Shown: piece after piece, positions 1 to 12,000 of the stretch | How the letters are laid out: the number at the start of each line of letters is the position of its first letter | Position numbering within the stretch: the stretch's first letter is position 1 | Assembly: GCA_009363875.1 (NCBI GenBank) | Contig: CM018683.1 | Location: 39,826,804-39,890,803, forward strand | DNA: 64,000 nucleotides | Direction of reading: 5' to 3' | Source of the DNA: Mikania micrantha | Lineage: Eukaryota; Streptophyta; Magnoliopsida; Asterales; Asteraceae | Made by a program: the position numbers and the translations under genes | Notes under the pieces: model-generated | Seen by the model: the letters and a program-made list of their open reading frames with translations, nothing else | Databases searched by the model: none | What the model was told of the DNA's origin: nothing

Positions 1-116
1 TGACCAATTTAAGTGCAGGCCTGGTAATCAACAGCTTCTGAAAATCTGACTGTCAAAGTATGAGAGGGAACTCCATTGGGGAAATGGACTATGAGCATTT
101 ACCCCTCTCATTGAAG

Positions 117-3100
117 CTATTGATCATAGATAAGTCTGAAGGACTCCCTGACATAGGCTTCCAGCAAAATTACCTTTTCTTCAGGAGTCAGCCTTTCTGG
201 TTCACCTTCAAAAAATGACTCAGGTCCATAGTACTCTGATAAGTACCTGGCCGTTGTCCCATCATGTAGCTCCACCCTTGTTATCTCTCTGTACACAAAT
301 TCATCTGGATGCTTCCCTTCCAGAAATAATGGTAATTCATTCTGTTTTACCCCTTCCAGTTTTCTGTATACCAACCCTTTCTTGATCATCTTATTCTCTA
401 GAAACTTGGGGGCTTTTAAACCAGAGATATAAACACTTTTAAAATCTACTATGATTTCCCAAGGATCAAGCACATCGAAACATAATATCAGCACTTATTA
501 CCTTTTTAATTCTTCTTGCATAAGCAGCTGGAGCATCTCTCCTGTGGATCCTGTCTATCATTCTTGGATCAGGCCACATCCTGATTTGTTCTTTCCTATA
601 CTGATATGTAAACCTCAGAGCGTACAATCTTTGTGCTTCTTTCTTCATTGCTATGATGGTTGATGTCTGAGGGTATTCCTTGTCAACCAATCTCAGAATG
701 TTCTCATCATGTTTCTTCTGGATCTCTTCCTCTTCAAGTTTGACTTTTATTGCTAACCTCTGAGATTCTGGTGATATTATTGGATTCTGTCCAAACATCA
801 AAGGTTTTTCTCGCACATAGTTTGCTGGTAATTTTACTACCTTTTTCTGAACCGCTAATTCTGAATCAGTTTTTGAAGACTCAGGCTTATGAACTTTTGT
901 TTTCATCACAGTAGAAATGGGAAGCCTATCTTCTTCATCAGTCTCTTCTTCTTCTTGAATCCTCAAAAATCTCCTTTTCTTGGGAGGTGCATCATCATCA
1001 ATAAGTGGAGCTGATTTGGTAGAAGGATCAACTTGTTGCTTTTGAACATCAGTTACATCAGGTTCTTTCTCCTTCTCAACCCCAACCATATGATCTTGAC
1101 CTTCCTTTGCTTGATCTTCCTCTGTTTCAACCTCTTGACTTGCAGATTTCATTTCAGATACAAAGGTTGTAACCTCTTCTTCAGTCTCTTTCTCAACCTC
1201 CACCTCAACCTCTTTCTCAGTCTCCTCCTCAACATTAATAGCAACATCAACAGACTTTGTCTTCTTCTGTCTCTTGTAAGTGACTTGTATGACTGGAGAC
1301 TTTTCAGAAGCACCTTCTTCTTCTTCATTTCTTGACCTTTTGTGTGCAGCACCTGAATCTTTTACTGACTCCCCCTTTTTGGCTGCAGGGGAAGAAGTAG
1401 TTTGAAGTGTGGAAAGTTTGGCAGCTACTGCATCATTAATCATGTTCTGGATTTGAGTTTGGGAGGGAAGCCTCTCATCAAGGGCTTGGGTTATGATATT
1501 CTTGAGCAAGGGAGTGATGAGAGGTAAGACTGTGATAAAGGCAGCAACTAATGCCTCTGGGGGCTTGAACCCAAGGAATTAGTGCCTGAAACAGAGGCTG
1601 GAGGTTTATGTGGTTGTTGAGTAGTGATGGAAGTGTTTGGGGGACCCTCAAAATTTGAAGGTGCCATCTGTGGGTTTGAAACGGCAGATGGACTTTTGTC
1701 TTTGGACATTTTGGTGAGCAGCTCATTGAGTCTGCAGACCTCAGCCTCAAGAAGCTTGTTCTGTTTCAGAACATCAGATAAGGTCCTTTGGTCATCATTA
1801 GCCTTGGCTAAATCATCTGACCTCCTGAAAATATCAGGATTCACCTGATTTGAGTGTGGCTCAACATTTTCAGGTGCCCCTTTTTCTTGGTACTGGGGAC
1901 TTCCAACCTCAGAGATAAACCCTTCATCAGTTGTTGCCTCTGGCAGGGTCTTAGAGATGTTACTACTATCAATCACTCCAAATGATGGAGGTGATGAAGT
2001 AGCAGCCCTGTCAGAAATCAGAATCTCTCTGTCCACACTAGGAGATCTGATGTTGTAGTCAAAATCCTGTGGGTTATCAGAAACACTTTGATCCTCCCCC
2101 TCAATGTTGGAGTTAATCCCAGTGGTAATAGGTGTCTGGGTAGGGATTGGAGTGTTAAGCTGATCCAGGATTTGGTCAATCACAAATGTTGGGCTTTGTT
2201 GGGTGGTTTCAGTAGTAATAGGCTGTGAAGCAGAGTGCACCCGGGGAGATTGGTGCTGTTCAATAGAAACCTTTTTCAAATGAAAGAGGCTCTAGATGTG
2301 TGTCTACCCCTTCAATGGTTGCACCAAGTTCCTGTTGAGAGGAATTTTGGGCGGTTTCAGCTGGTAGAGTCTGGTGTACCACTGGCTGACTACTGCCAGT
2401 GGCCATGTCATGCCTTGGTGAGGCATGGGCAGACTCAGGGGACTCATTTCCCTGAGCAGCCTTTTTGGGCTTTTTGGTATGTGACTTGGTGGGGACTTTG
2501 GATTTGGATTTGGAAGTTGAGACTGTGGGTTCCGTATGCTTGGGTTTTAGCTTTCGGGCAGCCTCTTTGAGTGTGAGGTTAGTGTTGTGTCGGGAATATA
2601 CCTCTAGCAGAACTGCTAGAGCAGAGATTCCCTGACCAACAAGGCCGTTTTGTTTTAATTGTTTTTCAATGATGGCCATTATAAAACGTGGGTAAAGAAG
2701 CCATCTAGAGGAAACAGGTTTAGCAGCATGTTCAGTTAATTCTGAAAATAAGATTTGTGAAAAATTTAGGTGTTGGGATTCCAGAATTGAGTAAAGTACA
2801 TGTTGCCACTTTGATGACATCTGGTCCCAAGAAGATGATTTTGGAGCCAGGCATATGTTGATCATGTGAAAAATAAGACGCTCAGGATCATTGAAGTTCT
2901 TCTTGTACAGAGTTGAGTCACTCAAGTCACCCTGGTATTCGTGACTTGTGAAGCAAAGGTCAGTGAGGTTCTTTGGAAATTGAGTGACTAAGTTTGCATC
3001 ATCAAGTTGAAGAACATCCCTCAGTTCGGCTGGACTAATGTGCACATTGTGTCCATTTACTGTAGAGCGGAGAAAGAGGACACCAGTGCCGACATTAATG

Positions 3101-3282
3101 AGCTCGACATTCATCCAAAATTGATGAATAGATTCAACATGAATTGTTGGATTGAGAAGAAACGCGGTTTGAAATTGAGATGCATTCATGAGATCAACAG
3201 CTTCATCAAATTTGGACCAGAAAGATGATTTGGTGAGATATGCGACTGAGTTATGACGAGGTTTAAGGTTCATTGTCGCCAT
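117..3282 (-). pseudogene. Element A ORF3 (env-like third ORF), frameshifted
   Basis: The ORF opens at an ATG at 3282 and is read through four overlapping frames (3282-2260, 2279-1548, 1509-466, 494-117). At least three small indels therefore broke one long protein of roughly 1,050 residues. The first 210 residues form a compact domain with a FW motif after the LNPTI stretch, matching the start of element C ORF3 and more distantly B and E. The middle is low-complexity, rich in S, T, P and Q; 1509-900 encodes acidic and basic runs likely to be disordered or coiled. No signal peptide, membrane helix or furin-like site is visible, so an envelope role is not supported. Positions 1-116 hold only its 3' untranslated sequence. 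Confidence 0.8.
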
Positions 3283-3836
3283 GGAAGCAGAGACTTGAGA
3301 GGGAAGATAGGTTTTTGAAAAAGATTGAAAGTTCTGATGAAGTGGTAATGAAACAACTGAAGAGAGTTTGGATTAAATAGATATTGGAATTTGTGCTTCA
3401 GATGTTACAAAGAGAAAACAGCAGTGGTTGAAACATCTGAAGAGTAAATTTACTCATCAGGTGTTGTCGACATTGGGTGTTCATCAGCTGTTTTCATCAG
3501 TTACTCATCAGACTTTATGAAACATCAGATTTTCTCATCAGATTTTGTGAAAAATTTGTCATCAGAACTTGTGAACAAAAGTTGTTCATCAGACTTTGTG
3601 AAATATTTTTGACCTTCAGTATTTTGTCAACCAAAACCCATCAGTACTTTTAACTGATAATATTGGTAAAGGTCAGATGTTTCCTTGAATCCGTACTTCT
3701 GATACTTATCAGTATTTACTGAAAATATCAGGAGTTGCAAGGTGATACAAAAATTTGAGTTTTGATAAAGGTGAATATTTTTGTATTTTTGAAAATTTTA
3801 TCTGGTGGATGGAATTTTATTAGTGTGAAAACCAAT
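3283..3836. repeat. Element A pol-ORF3 spacer with CATCAG/CTGATG motif cluster
   Basis: No gene is visible. Between 3425 and 3740 the hexamer CATCAG (or CTGATG) recurs many times, often as TCATCAGA or ACTCATCAG. A hairpin-like unit at 3433-3461 (ACATCTGA...TACTCATCAG) closely matches one inside the element's own LTR at 23561-23589. A weak TATA-like TATTTAA (minus) lies about 100 nt upstream of the ORF3 ATG. Confidence 0.7.
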
Positions 3837-6800
3837 TTATTCAAGTTGCAGCATACCAAGCCTTAGAACTAAATTTTGAAAAGTTGAAGTGTCTAAAGGC
3901 TTAGTAAAGATATCTGCAAGTTCATCAGCACTAGGAACAAACTTTGGATCAATCAGACCCTTTTCAAAACAATCCCTTATAAAATGATGTCTGATTTCAA
4001 TGTGTTTGGTCCTAGAGTGCTGAACTAGATTCTTGACAATACAAAGAGCTGAGGCACTATCCATTAACAATGGTGTCTTAGACTCTTTGATGCCATAATC
4101 CAAAAGTTGAGTCTGAAGCCAGAGAATTTGTGAAGTACAGCTTGCAGCAGCAATGTACTCGGCTTCAGCTGTTGAAGTGGCCACAGATGTTTGTTTCTTA
4201 CTCTGCCAAGAAACCAAACAGTTTCCTAGAAACTGACAACCACCAGAAGTTGATTTTCTGGTAAGTTTGCATCCTGCATAGTCACTATCAGAGAAAGCAA
4301 CAAGCTTGCAGGAATGCCCAGTGGAATACCAAATTCCCAGTGATTGAGTGCCCTGCATGTATCTAAAAATTCTTTTTACAGCAATCAAGTGAGATTCTTT
4401 AGGTGCAGCCTGAAATCTAGCACAAACACATGTAGCAAACATAATGTCTGGTCTAGATGCTGTGAGATACATCAAGGAACCAATCATACATCTATAAAGT
4501 GTTTCATCAACTGATTTACCTTTCAAATCTGTATCAAGTTGTGTGGTGCTGCTCATGGGGTTAGAACATTGTTTACAGTTTTGCAAATCAAATTTCTTTA
4601 ACAACTCTTTTATGTATTTGGATTGATGAATGAAAATGCCATCAGGACTTTGTTTGATTTGAAGACCCAAGAAAAATTGTAATTCCCCCATGGCACTCAT
4701 TTCAAAATTCTTGGTCATTAACTCAGTAAAATCAGCACACAACTTTGGATCAGATGAAGCAAAAATTATGTCATCAACATAAATTTGAACAAGGAGCTTA
4801 TGCTGTCCTACTTTCTTTATGAACAAAGTGTTATCTATGGAGCCTCTAGTGAAATTATTTTGAAGAAGAAAAGTGGATAGAGTGTCATACCAGGCTCTAG
4901 GTGCTTGTTTCAGCCCATAAAGAGCTTTATCAAGCTTGTACACCCAATCAGGATTTTTATTGTCCTCAAAACCTGGTGGTTGACACACATACACTTCCTC
5001 TTTTATTTTACCATATAAAAAAGCACTTTTGACATCCATTTGAAAAACTTTTAGTTTGTGTAAGGCAGCATATGCTAAAAACAATCTAATTGCTTCCAGT
5101 CTGTCTACAGGGGCAAAAGTTTCATCATAATCAATACCTTCTTCCTGAGAGAACCCCTGTACAAGCAGTCTGGCCTTGTTCTTAATTATTTGACCATTTT
5201 CATCAGTTTTATTCCTAAACACCCATTTAGTGCCTATTGCACACTTACCTTGGGGGTAAAGGAACCAGCTCCCAGACTTGTTGTTTCTTGAACTGCAACA
5301 GCTCCAACTGCATAGCCTCCACCCATCCATTGTCTCTGAGTGCTGTGTGATAGTTCTTTGGCTCTTGCTGACTGACAAATAAGGCATAGAGACAAAAATT
5401 TGACAATTGACTTCTTGTTGAAACACCAGCAGAAATGTCACCCAGAACTTGAGATAATGGATGATCCTTCAGTTCTTGATATGGAATAAGATCAGTGCAA
5501 GTGTTTGCTGGAGGTCCAGTTGCGGCAGAAGTTGATGAAGATCCAGGGAACAGTTCAGCAGGAATTTTAAATGATGTAGAAGATTCCAAAATTTCATCAG
5601 CATTTGTATTAGGAGGAACCACTGGAGCAGGTGGAGCATCAGGTTTAGCAGACCTTGGCAGAGAATCACTAAACCTGAACAGGTGAGTACTAACATCATC
5701 ATCATCATCTGTACTACCTTGTGAGTTTCCCATAGCAGCTGTTGATGCATTATCTGCCAGAATAACAGACTCAGCTGAAGGTTGATATGGAACATATTGC
5801 AATATATCCAAATCAAACATCTCTACAGGGTTTTGTGGGATGGGATCTTTTGGAGATTCATTGAATTTTACATGGAGAGTTTCTTCAACAATCTTGGTTC
5901 TGCAATTAAACACTCTATAAGCTTTGCAAGTTGAAGAATATCCCACAAAATATCCTGCATCCACTTTGGAGTCAAACTTTTTAAGTGGATCTTTGGTATT
6001 GAGGATGAAGCACTTCATAAGGTGTTTTCAACCATCTTTGATTCACCAAAACTCTGTTTTGCACATAACAAGCAGTATTGACAGCTTCTGCCCAGAAAGT
6101 CAATGGCAATCCGGAATCAGCAAGCATTGTTCTGGCAGCTTCAATTAAAGTTCTTTTTTTTCTTTCAACTACTCCATTCTGTTTAGGAGTTCTAGGGATG
6201 CTGTACTGCCTCTTGATTCCCTTTGACAGATAAAACTCATCCAGAATATGATTTCTGAACTCTGTTCCATTGTCACTTCTTACACACTTGACAGGAAGAG
6301 AATATTGTTTCTCAACATACAACACAAAGTTTATAATAGACTTGGCAACCTCATCTTTTGAGTGCAAGAAGAAGGTCCAGACAAACCTTGAGTAATCATC
6401 AACAATTACTAAGCAATACTTCTTCTTTGCCATACTCATGACCTTCACTGGCCCAAACAAATCCATGTGCAACATTTGCAAGCAACCAGTGGATTTGGGA
6501 TCACCAATTTGAGGAAAAGAAACTTTGTGTTGCTTCCCTTTCAAGCAATCAGTGCAATTCTCATCACAACTAAAATCCTTCATTGGAAGACCTCTAACCA
6601 ACCCATGTTTCACCAGTTGATTCATGTTTTTGACATTCACATGACCTAATCTTCTATGCCACAGATTTGATTCCTTGAAAGAAGCCTTAGAGAATATTCA
6701 AGGATGACCTTTAACAGAGATTTTCTTTGACAAATCAAAGGCATAAACCTTTCCCACTCTGTTAGCCTTAAGGAGAGTATACTCATCTAAGACTTTGCCA

Positions 6801-7132
6801 ATCAGAGGCAACACTTCAGAAGACAATATCCTACAGTCTTACTTGGTGAAAAGAGAAATGTGACCCTTATCACACATCTGACTGACACTCAGAAGATTAT
6901 ACTTAAGATTCTCTACATGATTCACATCATCAAACCTTATCTCACCATTTGTCACATAACCTTTCCCTATAATATAACCCTTAGCATCATTTCCAAAAGA
7001 CACAAATCCCTTCCTTCCTATAAAATAGTCATTAAGAAGAGATCTGCTCCCAGTCATATGCATGGATCCTCCACTGTCAACATACCAGATGTTATTTTGG
7101 CATGCTGAAGGACCCTGCATACATCAACACAC
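3837..7132 (-). pseudogene. Element A pol (PR-IN-RT-RNase H), disrupted
   Basis: The region encodes a Ty1/copia pol. The protease motif DSGGSMHMTG lies near 7070; the integrase zinc part and DD35E core (HMDLFGP, RSDNGTEF, NGVVERKKR) span about 6700-6100; RT carries MDVKSAFLYG near 5030 and YVDDIIFASS near 4770; RNase H with SDSDYAG and STAEAEYIAAA ends at 3837. Translation begins right after the junction acceptor at 7115. In-frame stops occur between 6839 and 6640, and frame changes near 6000 and between about 5440 and 5250. RT catalytic aspartates are intact, but the polyprotein cannot be made as one chain. The last RNase H residues are followed directly by the motif-rich spacer. Confidence 0.9.
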
Positions 7133-7140
7133 TCAGTTAG
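7115..7140 (-). promoter_or_regulatory. Splice-acceptor-like gag-pol junction of element A
   Basis: On the minus strand gag ends in WVPKSN and TGA (7135-7133). The stop is overlapped by CTAAC (7140-7136), and an ATGCAG with AG ending at 7115 follows 22 nt after the candidate branch A. Pol coding starts immediately after. Same layout as in B, C and E. Confidence 0.5.
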
Positions 7141-7800
7141 ACTTTGGGACCCAAACTAGTTTGGTTTTGGGTCTGTTAACACATGAAGAAACAGAATTAA
7201 CATTTGCAGTTGAAGCAACACTTGAATCATTCTTATCAGAAGAGTTAGCCTTGACTTTTTATTTTGTTTTCTTCTTCTGAAATGAAGCAACAGATGCCTC
7301 TGCTAGATTAACTCTTCCTAGCAGTTGTTGCATCATTAAAATCAGTTGATTATGGTTGTGAGTCAAGATTTTGATTTCATTAGACACAACAGGACCTGAC
7401 TTTTGATTTTTATGTTTTATCACCTTAGTTTCTTTAATTAATGAAGATTCTTTCAAGTGTTGTTTCTTTGAATCTGGAACAACCCCTTTACCTTTCTTGG
7501 ATTTATTTGATTCATTTCCTTGTGAGGTTTTTCCAGATTTTGAAACTACTGATGATCTGGTACAAACTTGGAACTAAATTCATTTTTCATTTTGATTATG
7601 TTCTTGTTTGTGTGCTTTATTTTATTGAATTTAGAACCTTTTCTGTACCAGCATTCATCAGAAGAATGATTAAACAACCTACAAATTTCACAAGACACCC
7701 TCTTTTGCTTCTCCTTGTGAGTATCTACAAGTACTGAAGACTTAGATACTGAACTTTTGTTCTTCAGAACATTTGGAACATCAGTATTTGTAGACATTTT
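7133..7800 (-). pseudogene. Element A gag, C-terminal part
   Basis: This is the C-terminal third of gag, cut off from its N-terminal part at 20627-22968 by element B. It encodes a second zinc knuckle of form CX2CX4HX4C (CEICRLFNHSSDEC, about 7640-7690), then a lysine-rich, glutamine-rich tail ending in the conserved WVPK-x-N before the stop at 7133. A frame change between 7546 and 7456 and a stop near 7259 make it a pseudogene. The frame across the B insertion is continuous once one copy of the duplication is ignored, which shows the two pieces were one gene. Confidence 0.85.
7796..7800. repeat. Left target-site duplication of element B (ATTTT)
   Basis: ATTTT immediately precedes the TG of the left LTR and is repeated at 20627-20631 after the CA of the right LTR. 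Confidence 0.95.
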
Positions 7801-8290
7801 TGTTAGTGCATATTTGAAATTGTTTGCTATTCAAAAGTTGTATTTATTTTGAATTGTAAAGGGTTCTGCTAGGTTTGTCAAGGTTCGTTTGGCCCACGAA
7901 CCTAGGCAGGTTCGGCGAACCTATTTTGTCTAAAGGTTCGGCGAACCTATAACCTTGATAAGGTTCGTCTGTCAAACCTAAAGGTTCGTTTAGCAAACCT
8001 TAGGGTTCGGCTCACGAACCTAAGGTTCGCTGGTTCTGTTACTATATATAGTTGTTTTGTTTGTTATTTCAGTAGACTTTTGCTGAGTGCTTTTAGAGAT
8101 CTGCTGAAATTCTCTGTGTGAGAAGTTTGTTAGTTTTGAGTGATCTTGTAATCATTTGTTGATAATACAAGAAGTTTTTATTGAATTGCTTGTGTTCTTG
8201 AGTTTTATACATATCAACTATGGATTCCGCACGTAGTAGATAGTTTGTAGAGCTTGTATTTCGATCCTGAACGGTTTCACCAAACCAACA
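7801..8290 (+). repeat. 5' LTR of element B
   Basis: Begins TGTTAGTGC and ends CCAACA directly before the PBS. U3 between 7858 and 8035 is packed with GGTTCG and its complement CGAACC, including two GGTTCGGCGAACC palindromes, and stops about 10 nt before the TATA box. Confidence 0.97.
8043..8050 (+). promoter_or_regulatory. TATA box of element B 5' LTR
   Basis: TATATATA lies directly downstream of the GGTTCG/CGAACC array and about 240 nt from the LTR end, a usual place for a copia LTR promoter. The same box is in the 3' LTR at about 20379-20386. Confidence 0.75.
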
Positions 8291-8291
8291 G

Positions 8292-8302
8292 TGGTATCAG
8301 AG
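8292..8302 (+). other. Primer binding site (initiator Met tRNA)
   Basis: TGGTATCAGAG begins two bases after the LTR and is complementary to the 3' end of plant initiator-Met tRNA, the usual primer of this lineage. Confidence 0.93.
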
Positions 8303-9067
8303 TATTTGGTGAAGTTCTACACTACAAATTCAAGAATTTTAAGCAATTTGAAGATTTGAAGATATGAAGATCATCAATGGCTACTTTCTATTTTCTTTTT
8401 GACTGATTTTCTGGTGTTTGAGGTTGTTTATATTGTCAATTGTTGTTGAACTACAACAATTGAAGTTTTGGAAGTGTTTTGGTAAAGATTTGGAAGGATT
8501 TCTTGAAGTTTTGGAAAGTTTCCCGCTCAAAAATTTCAAATCTGCGCTACAGGTTCGTTCCACGAACCTGTGATTTGCTGAAGACAAAGGTTCGCTATTA
8601 TTCTGAGTTTTCAGAGGGTTCGTTTGACAATTGGCTGAAGGTTCGGCAAGGCTCGTCAATATAGTTCGTTTGATAGTTCAGCAGAAGGTTCGCTGATTAC
8701 TGTTCATAGTTCGGCTGAGGGTTCGGTTGAACTAAAGGTTCGTCAGTATTGAGAGTTCGTCTGTGCAAAGGTTCGTGAGTTTCAAAGATTCGCCGCTCAA
8801 AGGGTTCGCTGCTCAGAAGACAAATTTTGTCCATAGGTTCGGCTGAGGTTCGTCTGAAGGTTCGGCTGAAGCAAAATTTTGTCCATAGGTTCGGCTGAGG
8901 TTCGTCTGAAGGTTCGGCTGAAGCAAAATTTAGTCCATAGGTTCGGCTGAGGTTCGGCTGAAGGTTCGGCTGAGATAGAATTTTGTCTAAAGGTTCGTCT
9001 GAGGATCAATTGAAGGTTCGGCTAGTTCAAAATCTGAAAAGGTTCGCTGCTTTCAAATTCAGAAATT
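8303..9067 (+). repeat. Element B leader with GGTTCG array and 52-bp tandem repeat
   Basis: The first 250 nt are plain A/T-rich leader. From 8551 to 9055 the motif GGTTCG recurs about two dozen times, nearly all in the direct orientation. Four copies of a 52-bp unit lie at about 8816-9020 (GTCCATAGG or GTCTAAAGG at 8829, 8881, 8933, 8985). The array opens with an inverted pair at 8550-8570 that reappears in the pol-ORF3 spacer at 16276-16296. No ORF of its own. Confidence 0.85.
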
Positions 9068-12000
9068 ATGTCTGACATGTACGCAGCTATGGCAAGTCAG
9101 AATACCAAACTTCAAAGCATTTTAATCAGTGAAACTGAAGTTGGCAGTACCAATAAAGTGCCAAAGTTATTGGATTTAGCTGATTATGATAACTGGAAAG
9201 GAAGATTTGAGACTCATCTTAATGGCACAGATACAAATTTATGGGAAAGGATTTTATCTCCTTATGAGAGACCAAGAGTAGTTGGAACTGATTTGTATCA
9301 ACTCTTGGAAAGGTTAGATGTAGATGAAAGGAAGAAATATGACTCAGAGAAGAAAGCTTACTGGTTATTAAGTCAAGCTATTTCAAATCAAATTTTGCAT
9401 CAGTTTGATGAGCACAAGACTGCATACAGTTTGTGGAATGCATTGAAGGCCAGAGTTGAAGGAAATACAAATCTGAAGAAAATGAAAGCTACTGACATCA
9501 GAAAGGAGTTTGAAAATTTCAACATCATCGGAAATGAAACTCTAGATGCTTTGATTACCAGATACAGACATTTGTTGACTGAAGTAAGGAAATATGGCAT
9601 TGAGTATACTGAAGATGAAAAGATAGATTGTTTAGCTGATGCATTGCCAGATAAGTGGAATTCTTTGGTGCTGATATTGAGAGAAAATCTACCTGGATTG
9701 ACTTTGGTAGAATTTATTCAGAAACTGGAGGAACAAGAAATGAAGGACAAACGTAAAGCAAGAAGAGTAAATGTCACTCAAGATCCTTCTTTATATGGTG
9801 GTTCAGTTGTTACACCTCCTGCTGCATCTGCAAAGATACAGACTGCTTTTGTGTCTAGAACTTCTGAAACTACTCAAAGTTCTTCTGTACCTTCAAGTTC
9901 TAGTTCACATTGTCCGATTAATGAGAAAAAGTCTGAATCTGCATCACCACCAATACAGCTGAATACTACAAATTTGGGAAAAGTAACAGTTGAAGCAGTA
10001 AAAGATCACATGTCTATTTTATCATGTGTAGTGACTGCATATGATGAGCAAGTAGCTGGAAGAATTGGAAATGCCAATTTGACTTTTGAAGATTATGCTC
10101 AGATAGATGAGGATGAGATGGAGCTAATAGATACTCAGTGGGCGTTGGCGAGTGTTATTCGCAGAATTAACAGATATGAGAAGAAAACTGGGAAGAAATT
10201 TACTTTTGACCGGAACACAAAGTTTGGATTTAATCCAAAATCAACACAGTGTTATAACTGTGGTGAACATGGTGATTTTGCAAGAGAATGTAAGAATCCC
10301 AAGAAGCAGGGAAATTTGAATCCTTTCAAGCCTAAGGAAGAATATCAGAAAAAGAAAGAGAAAACTGAGGAATCAACGTCTAAAGCACTTGTGAGTCAAG
10401 CTGATGAAGGTTATGATTGGGGTGTCAAGTATGATGATCTTATGGGTGCGTTCATGGCTTCTTTAGAAGAAGAATCTAGCAAAGGAAAAGAGAAAATTGA
10501 TGAGATGACTGAGGTACAAAGTGATTTGTATGAGATGATAGATAGACTTAAAGAAATGAATTCTCAGTTAACTTCTGATCTGAGGGAATGCACAGAGGCA
10601 AACAAAAAGTTGATTTCTAAAGAAAAGGCATTTGATAAGAAGATAATAGATCTTAGCAAAGAAAATGAAGACTTGAAAATCAAGGTTTTGCAAAACAATT
10701 ATGCAGTTTCTGTACATTTAGACTCAGTTCAGAAGTTAAAAGTGGAATTGGCAGAAGCAAAAGCTGAAGCTGAATTAAACAAAGCCAAGCTTGAAAACTA
10801 TCAGAATTCCGCATATGTCATTGATTATTTTGCGGCTTTGCAAAATTCACGTGATAGTTCTGGGATTGGTTTTCATGCTGTTCCACCTCCTTCTAGTTTT
10901 GTACCAAGGCCACAACTTGAGCCTGATTTAGAAGTTGATCCTATTTCATTAAAGAAGAGTGGATCTGATCATGAGAGTGATTTTGTTGACAATGATGCTC
11001 CTATCATTGAGGACATCACTGATTTAGAATATTCAGATGATATTCTAAGAATGATTGGTCATCAAAAGGACAAGTCTGTGGATAAGAAGAATCAAGTTTT
11101 TCAGAAATCAAAATCTGAAATAAAGAATGTTGGGAATTCTGTGACTAAAGACAAGTCTGTTTCAAAATCACGCCTAAAAGTCAAGACTACTTCTACTGTT
11201 AAGCCAATTGTGTTTGTTGAGTCATTAACAACACAAAAAGGAGAGTCAAGCAAAGTTTTTAAAAAACCAGAGGAAGTTGTTAAAAAGATTAACAAAAAGT
11301 TGGTCAAAGTTGTTGACAATGTTAATCAAAGTGGGGTTGGAAACAAGGGAACTTCAAAGAATTTTCAAAAGAATGTTAAAACCAAAGTCACTGATTTGAA
11401 GAAAAAGATTCAATCTCCATCTATAGCATCTAAATCTTTGGATTCATCTAAGGGGTGTGATGAAAAGTCAAAGAAGGTGTCATCAAGGAAATGCTACAGA
11501 TGCGGGAAACAGGGACATGTCATTGCTGAATGTGATATGGATAATTGTAACAGATTTCATATTTTTACTCCACGAGAAACACGACAGTGTTTCACTTGTG
11601 GAGGAAAAGGGCATATTTCTGTTAATTGTCCAAATCACAAGGTTAAGAAGAAAATTTCTTCTAATGACATTCGGGTAATTCATTCTGATAGAACTCCTAG
11701 GAGGGTAAAACCTAGTGAGGATGAGATGAAAATTCTCAGGAAATTTGATCCTGAGTGTATCTGGGTTAAGGATGAAAAATTTCATAAACGAAGAGTTTTT
11801 GATAATCAACAAAAAGGTAAAAAGGTTTTGAACAGGTCATCATCATCTGATGATGAATTTTATGATAACTTTCATCATAAAGATTTTTCAAAACAAAATT
11901 CAAATTCAAATTCTTATTGGAAATCCAGATACAGGTCAGGAGATAGATTTGATTTGAGAAATGATGAATACTTGGAAGATGGTTCTTCAAGTAGTTCATC

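Larger units (their letters stand above)
1..7800 (-). mobile_element. Element A (SIRE-like copia), 3' part: gag end, pol and ORF3
   Basis: Read on the minus strand this segment runs from the end of gag through pol to ORF3 and leaves the window before the 3' LTR. It is one half of an element whose 5' half lies at 20627-23794; element B split it. The two halves are joined by the 5-bp duplication ATTTT, and the gag reading frame continues across the insertion point. Order of domains and presence of a long ORF after RNase H are typical of the SIRE/Sirevirus lineage of Ty1/copia. Several frameshifts and stops show that this copy is inactive. Confidence 0.92.

Noticed and set aside
451..1750. Plus-strand and alternative-frame ORFs opposite element A ORF3
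   Set aside because: They mirror low-complexity acidic and basic codon runs of the minus-strand gene and have no homology or start context.
8797..9009. Minus-strand ORF with repeated Arg-Thr-Phe-Arg units
   Set aside because: Translation of the 52-bp leader repeat in reverse.
8551..9055. GGTTCG repeats resembling the tRNA B-box (GGTTCGANTCC), suggesting tRNA-like or Pol III elements
   Set aside because: Only the first six bases match. No A-box, cloverleaf or 3' T-run occurs at the right spacing, and the motif differs in each element.
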